A stretch of 9,977 nt of DNA from assembly GCA_035260545.1 (NCBI GenBank), contig DATFUZ010000051.1, forward strand, positions 1 through 9,977, in the 5' to 3' direction. Source of the DNA: DATDDB01 sp035260545. Its GTDB lineage: Bacteria > Pseudomonadota > Gammaproteobacteria > Burkholderiales > Gallionellaceae. Below are positions 1 through 4,983 of this stretch, one piece after another; within the stretch, counting starts at the first letter, position 1, and the number at the start of each line of letters is the position of its first letter. Below the pieces are notes generated by a model that did not search any database, was not told where the DNA came from, and saw only the letters and a list, made by a program, of their open reading frames with translations. The translations under genes and the position numbers were made by a program.

Positions 1-193
1 CGCCCTTCTCCTGCCAGTGAGCCAGGCGATCCATCTGGATGCGCATGCCATCGGGGCTGTCCGGGGAAACCGGATTGTAGAAGCCGATACGCTCGATGAA
101 GCGGCCATCGCGGCGGTTGCGGGAATCAGCCACCACCACATTGAAGAACGGACGGTGTTTGGAGCCGCCACGTGCAAATCGAATAATAACCAT
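1..193 (-). CDS. rpsP: 30S ribosomal protein S16 (5' part; gene runs off the left edge)
   Basis: S16 is a small protein of the 30S ribosomal subunit that binds 16S rRNA and aids assembly. The visible 64 residues begin MVIIRFARGGSKHRPFF and continue through NVVVADSRNRRDGRFIERIG and FYNP. This is the highly conserved N-terminal half of bacterial S16, including the basic RGGSKHRPF stretch and the RDGRFIE block. The protein is normally about 80-90 residues, so roughly the last quarter lies outside the window. The start is the ATG at 193-191; upstream TTAGGCGGA is a weak ribosome binding site. In most proteobacteria rpsP is followed by rimM, trmD and rplS, so those genes are expected to the left. 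The gene is not part of the pigment operon and marks its chromosomal boundary. Confidence 0.97.
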   Translation of the reverse strand, partial: MVIIRFARGGSKHRPFFNVVVADSRNRRDGRFIERIGFYNPVSPDSPDGMRIQMDRLAHWQEKG

Positions 194-241
194 AAGGTAA
201 TCCGCCTAAGCTGAATGTAAGGTTAATGCCAAAGGGCGAGG

Positions 242-271
242 ATTTTACGCTATTGCACCGGGTTCTGGCAA
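242..271 (-). promoter_or_regulatory. Sigma70-like promoter for rpsP
   Basis: On the minus strand a -35 box TTGCCA (266-271) is separated by 18 bases from a -10 box TAAAAT (242-247). Each box is close to consensus and the orientation is correct for rpsP. Transcription would begin near 234, giving a leader of about 40 bases before the ATG at 193. This was found by eye; no start site is measured. Confidence 0.6.
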
Positions 272-395
272 GATGCCTGGAATATCACGTTGCCGCCGCC
301 TCTGCGACGAACCGGGTACATATTCCGGGCTGTGGCATTTTCGTGGAAAATAGGGCGCCCGGCCTGGCCTACGCGCAGCAAAAGACAGCAACCCA

Positions 396-1211
396 ATGAA
401 ATTATTATCTTATTATATAAACTGGCGGATTTCCCCGGCGACGGCGACGGCCATTCTGATCCTGGCGGGCGCCCTTGCTGCGACGCTGTGGCGCCCCGTA
501 TGGTGGCCGTGGACGACAGGCGCGGTGGTCCTTAGTCTGCTCTGGATCACTGCCGCCGGGCTTTGGCCGCGCAGCCGCATCCTCGGCCCCAACTGGGTGG
601 CGTTGCCCGCCGCGGCCGCCCACCGCAGCGAGGTGGCCCTTACAATAGACGACGGCCCCGATCCTCAGGTAACACCGCGGGTGCTGGACATCCTGGACCG
701 CTATCACGCCAAGGCGACGTTCTTCTGCATCGGCAGACGCGTCGCGCAGCATTCCGCCCTGTGCCGGGAAATCGTGCGCCGCGGCCACGCGCTGGAAAAC
801 CATAGCCAGCAACACAGCCCGCTGTTCGCCTTCTTCGGGCCGTTCCGGACACGGCGCGAAATCCGCACCGCGCAGGAAACATTGCGCAACATCAGCGGCC
901 AGACTCCGCTGTTCTTCCGGCCGCCCGCCGGCCTGCGCAGTCCCGTACTGCACCCGGTGCTGGTCGATCTGGGCCTGCGCCACGCGAGCTGGACCCGGCG
1001 CGGATTCGACACCCGTGAGCGGGACGCGGGGCGCGTTCTGAAACGGCTGACCCATGGTCTGCAGGCGGGGGATATACTGCTCCTGCATGACGGCAGTGCG
1101 GCCCGGACGCCAGCAGGCGCGCCCGTCATTCTGGAGGTGCTGCCGCACCTGCTGGAGCGCATCGCACAGGCCGGACTGAAACCGGTGACCCTGCGCGACG
1201 CCCTGAATTAA
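396..1211 (+). CDS. Membrane-anchored polysaccharide deacetylase (NodB domain)
   Basis: This is a 271-residue protein of the carbohydrate esterase 4/NodB homology family, whose metal-dependent enzymes remove acetyl groups from N-acetylated sugars. Two hydrophobic stretches (about residues 15-31 and 38-55) suggest it sits in the inner membrane. The NodB domain fills about 79-271. Motif 1 is TIDDGP (83-88), with D85/D86 as catalytic base and metal ligand. Motif 2 is HSQQH (136-140), supplying the two metal-binding histidines. Motif 3 is RPPAG (175-179), motif 4 lies around W199/D205, and motif 5 is LLLHD (228-232) with H231. All catalytic positions are therefore present. The start codon lies in an unusually AT-rich patch and has no clear Shine-Dalgarno sequence. 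The gene stands alone on the plus strand and converges with the glycosyltransferase, their stops only 16 bases apart. A link to trimming an N-acetyl sugar in the pigment lipid is inference; a cell-wall or exopolysaccharide substrate is equally possible. Confidence 0.88.
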   Translation: MKLLSYYINWRISPATATAILILAGALAATLWRPVWWPWTTGAVVLSLLWITAAGLWPRSRILGPNWVALPAAAAHRSEVALTIDDGPDPQVTPRVLDILDRYHAKATFFCIGRRVAQHSALCREIVRRGHALENHSQQHSPLFAFFGPFRTRREIRTAQETLRNISGQTPLFFRPPAGLRSPVLHPVLVDLGLRHASWTRRGFDTRERDAGRVLKRLTHGLQAGDILLLHDGSAARTPAGAPVILEVLPHLLERIAQAGLKPVTLRDALN

Positions 1212-1227
1212 GGGGCCTGACGCGCGC

Positions 1228-1986
1228 TTAGTGCAGGCGGCGCCAGGCCAGCCACGGCAGGCGCAGCAGGAATCCGGCAAACAGGCGGGTGTGCATGCCG
1301 ATCAGCAGAAGGTTGTCGCGCAGGTACTTGAAGTGGGACACCCCCCCTTCGCCGGCCGTGAAATATTTTACCGGCGCCGCGATGTTGATGGGACGCACCC
1401 CCTGCCAGCACAGGCGCACCGCAACTTCCGGATCGAAATCGAAACGCCGCATCCAGCGGCTCTTCTCCATGACCCGCATCAGCGCGCGCACAGGGTAGAC
1501 GCGGAAGCCATACAGCGAATCGCCTATCCCGGCCCACAGTGTTTCCAGGTTGGCCCACCCGTTGGAGATGCGGCGCCCCAATACGCGCACCAGCGGGGCG
1601 CTGTCGTCGAACACCGGGCGGCCCAGCACCATGGCCTCCGGATTGCGCACGGATGCCGCCATGAATTCGGGAATCTTGGCCGCCGGGTGCTGCCCGTCCG
1701 AATCCATGGTCAGCGCATGGGTGTATCCCGCCTGCGCCGCCGCCCGCAGGCCATGCAGCACCGCCGCCCCCTTGCCCTGGTTGCGGTCGAGCACGATCAC
1801 GCGCAGTCCGGCATCGCGCTCCGCCATCTCCAGCAGCCCGGCCGACGTGCCATCGGTGCTGCCGTCCACCACCACCCATACCGGCGCCCAGTACTTGCGC
1901 GCATCGGTCACCGTGGCGTAGACCAGCGGGCCTGGGTTATAGCTGGGAATCAGCACCAGATGGGTCGCGGAAATCTCGCGGCTCAT
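1228..1986 (-). CDS. Family 2 glycosyltransferase of the aryl polyene cluster
   Basis: This is a 252-residue GT2 enzyme (GT-A fold) that transfers a sugar from an activated nucleotide sugar. The fold is recognisable from VLIPSYNPG (11-19), VVVDGSTDGT (38-47), which binds the nucleotide, and the metal-binding DSDGQH (95-100). DSLYGFRVYP (156-165) is the usual acceptor-side segment of dolichol-phosphate-mannose-synthase-like GT2 proteins. There is no long C-terminal membrane region, so it probably acts on the cytoplasmic face of the inner membrane. The ATG at 1986 overlaps the stop of the upstream PlsC-like gene in an ATGA, indicating translational coupling; a longer reading with an earlier start would run into that gene. 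It is the last gene of the minus-strand operon. GT2 proteins with this neighbourhood are regular members of aryl polyene clusters and are thought to build the sugar part of the lipid anchor. The actual donor and acceptor cannot be read from the sequence. Confidence 0.9.
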   Translation of the reverse strand: MSREISATHLVLIPSYNPGPLVYATVTDARKYWAPVWVVVDGSTDGTSAGLLEMAERDAGLRVIVLDRNQGKGAAVLHGLRAAAQAGYTHALTMDSDGQHPAAKIPEFMAASVRNPEAMVLGRPVFDDSAPLVRVLGRRISNGWANLETLWAGIGDSLYGFRVYPVRALMRVMEKSRWMRRFDFDPEVAVRLCWQGVRPINIAAPVKYFTAGEGGVSHFKYLRDNLLLIGMHTRLFAGFLLRLPWLAWRRLH

Positions 1987-2783
1987 GTACGGTTCCTGGC
2001 GGAAGCCGCGCTGCCGGTCCGCGACAGCTCCTCGGCGTAATAGCATTCCAGTTCCCGCACGAAATGCCGGACGTCCTCACCCGTCTCAAAGCGCCGGCCG
2101 AGGCGCACGCGGTATTCGAGGGGGAAATCCGGCTTTCTCAGCAGCGGCCAGCCCTTGCCCAGGAACGCACTGTCGGTTTCGATGAACACGGTCTGCACCG
2201 GCACGCGCGCCTTCTGAGCAATGATTCCGAAACCTTCCTTGAACCCGTTGACCGGCGCCATTTCCGTCCGCGTGCCCTCCGGAAAGACCAGCAACTGGCT
2301 GCCCGAACGCACCGAATCGATGGACCTGTGTATCATGGTCCATGACGGTTCGTTGCGTATGTAGCCCGCCAGCCGCGCACCCAGCCCCAGCAGCGGATTG
2401 TTCAGCAGGCCCGCCTTCATGATGCACACGGTGTGCGGCAGTCGCGAGGCGATGAGCACGATGTCGATCAGCGAGGGGTGGTTGGTGGTGATGATGAGCC
2501 CGCGTTCGTTGCGCAGGGCATCAAGGGCCGCGAGGTCATACTGCATCACGCCGGTCGCGCGCAACACCGCAAGATAGGCGCGAAACGCCAGCATGATGAC
2601 GTACTGCCCGAGAGGCTCGCCCGCCGCCCTCGGCAGAATGACGTACAGCAGCCCGGCGGGGATGCTCCAGACCAGGCCCATCAGGGCAAAGCACAGCAAT
2701 CCGCCGTACAAGACGCCCAACTCATACAACGTCCTTAGACGAACCGCATTCACCCGGAGAATTTCCGCAAATTCAGCTTGCAT
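1983..2783 (-). CDS. PlsC-like 1-acyl-sn-glycerol-3-phosphate acyltransferase family protein
   Basis: This is a 266-residue acyltransferase of the PlsC/LPLAT superfamily, whose members transfer fatty acyl groups from acyl-ACP or acyl-CoA to a hydroxyl of a (lyso)lipid. The HX4D catalytic motif is NHPSLID (101-107; H102, D107) and the second block is FPEGTR (167-172). A hydrophobic segment at about 24-50 should anchor it in the inner membrane. The start is the ATG at 2783, with AGGAAA just upstream (2784-2789) and 17 bases after the MipA-like stop. The same frame stays open upstream, but that stretch overlaps the MipA gene and resembles no acyltransferase. It overlaps the following glycosyltransferase by 4 bases. 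The context suggests it acylates the pigment lipid rather than doing housekeeping phosphatidic acid synthesis, but this is inference. Confidence 0.9.
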   Translation of the reverse strand: MQAEFAEILRVNAVRLRTLYELGVLYGGLLCFALMGLVWSIPAGLLYVILPRAAGEPLGQYVIMLAFRAYLAVLRATGVMQYDLAALDALRNERGLIITTNHPSLIDIVLIASRLPHTVCIMKAGLLNNPLLGLGARLAGYIRNEPSWTMIHRSIDSVRSGSQLLVFPEGTRTEMAPVNGFKEGFGIIAQKARVPVQTVFIETDSAFLGKGWPLLRKPDFPLEYRVRLGRRFETGEDVRHFVRELECYYAEELSRTGSAASARNRT

Positions 2784-2800
2784 TTTCCTGCTGTTACCTG

Positions 2801-3715
2801 TCAGTCGTCGTGTACTTCCACCTTCTCGCTGGAACTGCCGATCACCCACGTGACCGCCCAGCCAAAGGAAAAGGTATGCCTTGCCGTTACCAGCGGACTG
2901 TTCGCAAATACCGCGCTGCCCATATCGTCCCACCGCACGAAACCGCCGGTCCAGTATCCCGGAAAGCGCTTGCTGAGCGCCCACGTGATCTGATAGCCGC
3001 CATAGCCGCCCGCAGCGGCATACGCCGGGCGCGACGGTGTCGCATATTGCGGATCCACACTGTAAAAGTATGCATTATAGCGCCTGTCGGCATAGACCGG
3101 CCCGGCCGCCAGCCCCATGTTCCAGCGCGACTGCCGGACGTTCCTGAGGTCAAGGTTCAGACGCGGCTCGAACACCCAGCCGATGTGCTGGAAATGGCTC
3201 AGATCCGTAGCGATGGCTGGACGCAGAGGCAGACGCAGATCGACGCTTGTTTCCTTCTTTTCATCGTAATAGAGGTGATACAGTAGCTGCGGCCCGATTT
3301 CGAAGGTCGCATCCAGGTTCGGCATTCCGGCGCGCGCCGCAGTGGTGCTGGAAGGCACCGAGCCGCCCAGGCTCACATCCATTTCCACGCGTTCGGTGCG
3401 GAACAGCAGGCCGCGTGCGGACTGGCGCGTGACTTTGAGGAACGGGCCGTTATAGGTGAAATAGGGAACCGGCAGCACCCAGATGCGCCGCTCGTCGGAG
3501 CCACGGTACTTTGGAAAATCGACAGCGCCCACGCCCACGCCGGCTTCCCACACGGGCTGCTGTTCGGCCCAGGCAAGAGCGGGTAGTGCGCACAAACACA
3601 GGAAGCAAAGAAAACGCCACCCGGGCCTCTCGATAACGGCACGTCCGGACCTGCACGCCCGCGCCGCTGCGCGCACGCCTGCGGCATCAAGGGAAATTCG
3701 GCGGCACGAACGCAT
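2801..3715 (-). CDS. MipA/OmpV-family outer membrane protein
   Basis: This is a 304-residue protein of the MipA/OmpV family. MipA of E. coli is described as a scaffold joining murein synthases and hydrolases, while other members are porin-like outer-membrane proteins. A hydrophobic signal core (about 35-48) ends in LPALAWA, giving a probable signal peptidase cut after A50. The mature part opens with WEAGVGVGAVDFPKYRGSDE, matching the family's typical G-x-G...P-x-Y-x-GS start, followed by alternating, aromatic-rich beta strands (PYFTYNGPF, ARGLLF) and a C-terminal FSFGWAVTWVIG strand. The N-terminus before the hydrophobic core is long (34 residues), so the true start may be the in-frame GTG at 3676. 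The ATG at 3715 is 9 bases after the chorismatase stop and no good ribosome binding site is seen. Its place inside the operon suggests an envelope role linked to the pigment, but none can be assigned. Confidence 0.85.
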   Translation of the reverse strand: MRSCRRISLDAAGVRAAARACRSGRAVIERPGWRFLCFLCLCALPALAWAEQQPVWEAGVGVGAVDFPKYRGSDERRIWVLPVPYFTYNGPFLKVTRQSARGLLFRTERVEMDVSLGGSVPSSTTAARAGMPNLDATFEIGPQLLYHLYYDEKKETSVDLRLPLRPAIATDLSHFQHIGWVFEPRLNLDLRNVRQSRWNMGLAAGPVYADRRYNAYFYSVDPQYATPSRPAYAAAGGYGGYQITWALSKRFPGYWTGGFVRWDDMGSAVFANSPLVTARHTFSFGWAVTWVIGSSSEKVEVHDD

Positions 3716-3724
3716 TACGCACGT

Positions 3725-4741
3725 TCAGGACGCTGCTTCGCAAAACCACGCCCCCTCGATTTCGAGCAGCAGATCGGCGCGGCAAATATCGGATTGCAGG
3801 TAGACGCCACGCTGCTGCTCAGGAAATTCCCGCGCCACGCACTCGCGTATCTGCTCCATATCCCCGGCATGCCGGACATAAGCCTTGAGCCGCATGCGCG
3901 CCTCGCCGCAATTGTCGAACCCGTGCGGCCAGGCTCGCTGCAGCAGCGTCCGGATATTGCGCAGGGTCTCTTCCGCCTGTTGCCGCACATCCCCCTTGTG
4001 CACGGTTTGATGCCCGACTATGCTGGCGGTCCCCGACACCATCAGGCACTGCTGTCCGGCGAGCCTGGCCAGCATCGCGCGCACAAAGATGGGACTGCGC
4101 GGGCCGTACTGTTCGGGATAGTGGTAGGCGGCCATCTGCCGGGGATTGTCTATGGGCGTTCCCGGCAGCTTAGCCGCCAGAAAATAGATCACCATGGGGC
4201 CGTCGCCACAGCCCAGCACGCTGGCCGCGGGTACATTCTCCTCGGTGATGTCGCGGCCGCTGCGCCGGAATGCTTCATGCCGGCCGAGATTGAAGCAACG
4301 GTAACGCTCCAGCCCGCCCTCGGCCTCGTTGATTCGCGGCAAGTAATTCCAGACTCGCAGCAGGTTGCGGTAGCCCTGGCTATCCATGAACGCGAACATT
4401 TCCATATAGGCCTGGCGGGCCAGCGCCTCGAGCGACGCGCCAGCGCGCTGCTCCAGTTCCATGCTGCCGAACAGCACATCGCCGTCCGCGGCGGCGCGGA
4501 TGCCTCCAGAACCGCAGGAGGTAACCGGCTTGCGGCTGGTCCACACCTCGAAACTCGCCGCCTGCCCGCCGAGCACCGGAATGCGCACCCAGCGTACCTC
4601 CTGCTGCAAGGCCGGACTCAGTGCGAGCGGCATTGCGCCGAAACCGACGATGCCCAGCAGCCGGCCATGCTGCGCGCCGACGGAGGACTCCAGACCGCCC
4701 TCGTCCACATATTCCAGGTTCAGTCCCGCCTGCACGCTCAT
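3725..4741 (-). CDS. xanB2: Chorismatase (FkbO/Hyg5/XanB2 family), hydroxybenzoate-forming
   Basis: Chorismatases hydrolyse chorismate, releasing pyruvate and a dihydroxycyclohexadiene acid or hydroxybenzoate. XanB2 of Xanthomonas supplies 3- and 4-hydroxybenzoate for xanthomonadin and ubiquinone. From the ATG at 4741 the protein has 338 residues, close to the usual family length of about 340. Recognisable blocks are NYLPRIN (132-138), ERYRCFNLGRHEAF (145-158), GCGDGPMVIYF (177-187), DNPRQMAAYHYPEQYGPRSP (198-217), SGTASIVGH (236-244) and ICRADLLLEIEG (319-330). The first Glu of EIE (E327) aligns with the catalytic Glu known in Hyg5/FkbO. G237 and C320 match the residues recalled as typical of Hyg5-type (3-hydroxybenzoate) enzymes. 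GAGGGG sits 9 bases before the chosen ATG. The frame stays open to a TTG at 4855 (376 residues), but that extension is Arg-rich and shows no family motif. The symbol is given by similarity and context, not proven orthology. Confidence 0.9.
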   Translation of the reverse strand: MSVQAGLNLEYVDEGGLESSVGAQHGRLLGIVGFGAMPLALSPALQQEVRWVRIPVLGGQAASFEVWTSRKPVTSCGSGGIRAAADGDVLFGSMELEQRAGASLEALARQAYMEMFAFMDSQGYRNLLRVWNYLPRINEAEGGLERYRCFNLGRHEAFRRSGRDITEENVPAASVLGCGDGPMVIYFLAAKLPGTPIDNPRQMAAYHYPEQYGPRSPIFVRAMLARLAGQQCLMVSGTASIVGHQTVHKGDVRQQAEETLRNIRTLLQRAWPHGFDNCGEARMRLKAYVRHAGDMEQIRECVAREFPEQQRGVYLQSDICRADLLLEIEGAWFCEAAS

Positions 4742-4750
4742 GCCGCGCCG

Positions 4751-4756
4751 CCCCTC
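4751..4756 (-). promoter_or_regulatory. Ribosome binding site favouring the short chorismatase start
   Basis: GAGGGG on the minus strand lies 9 bases upstream of the ATG at 4741. The only alternatives upstream in frame are the TTG at 4855, the GTG at about 4786 and the TTG at about 4762; none combines a strong start codon with a purine-rich site this well placed. The region is very GC-rich, so a chance match is possible. Confidence 0.45.
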
Positions 4757-4868
4757 GCCCAAATCACGGCCGCGCGCGCGCCGCACGCGCAGCGCGGTGA
4801 CCGGATCACTGTCCGTTTGCAGCGAACTGAATTCATGGTGCTTCCAACTGAACAAATAAAGAGGATGT

Positions 4869-4894
4869 CCATCCGCGGGACCCCATCCGCGGGA
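4869..4894. repeat. 12-bp direct repeat, two copies
   Basis: CCATCCGCGGGA occurs at 4869-4880 and again at 4883-4894, 14 bases apart start to start. Each copy holds the palindrome CCGCGG, and a third CCGCGG lies at 4958-4963 within the promoter candidate spacer. The pair sits between the candidate promoter and the chorismatase start. It could be a regulator site or a chance tandem duplication in GC-rich DNA. Confidence 0.6.
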
Positions 4895-4937
4895 TCTGTA
4901 GTGCGTCCAGCAGACGGCCGCCTGAGGACCTTATTTC

Positions 4938-4966
4938 ATCGTAACCGATATCACTTTCCGCGGCAA
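4938..4966 (-). promoter_or_regulatory. Candidate internal sigma70-like promoter for chorismatase and downstream genes
   Basis: On the minus strand TTGCCG (4961-4966) and TACGAT (4938-4943) are separated by exactly 17 bases. Each box matches 4 of 6 consensus positions. Transcription would start near 4931, about 190 bases ahead of the chorismatase ATG. It lies in the only long gap of the operon, which makes an internal promoter reasonable, but the match is weak. Confidence 0.33.
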
Positions 4967-4983
4967 CCGACGCACAAAGACCC

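Larger units (their letters stand above)
4742..4983 (-). other. Leader/intergenic gap between exporter and chorismatase
   Basis: This is the only sizeable gap in an otherwise gap-free operon. No convincing gene was seen in it: the short minus-strand reading after ACGATG stops after two codons. The part from 4742 to 4855 could encode an N-terminal extension of the chorismatase if translation starts at TTG 4855. The remainder holds a candidate promoter (4938-4966) and a 12-bp direct repeat (4869-4894). No intrinsic terminator was found for the upstream exporter gene. Confidence 0.5.

Noticed and set aside
290..322. Promoter for the deacetylase (TTGCCG ... TACATA)
   Set aside because: The spacer is 21 bases, too long for sigma70, and no better pair was found in 194-395 on the plus strand.
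1193..1225. Possible bidirectional terminator hairpin between the convergent stops
   Set aside because: GCGCG...CGCGC and GCCC...GGGC can pair around the stop codon, but the stem is interrupted by unequal internal loops and no T-run follows on either strand.
405..1280. Long minus-strand open frame opposite the deacetylase gene
   Set aside because: Its translation is rich in Arg, Gly, Ala and Gln with no recognisable motif; it mirrors a well-supported NodB gene and is typical of antisense frames in GC-rich DNA.
1231..2040. Long plus-strand open frame opposite the glycosyltransferase
   Set aside because: No family motif, His/Arg/Gln-rich, and exactly opposite a gene with full GT2 motifs.
2784..2984. 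N-terminal extension of the PlsC-like protein
   Set aside because: The upstream in-frame stretch overlaps the MipA-like gene and resembles no acyltransferase; the ATG at 2783 has AGGAAA before it.
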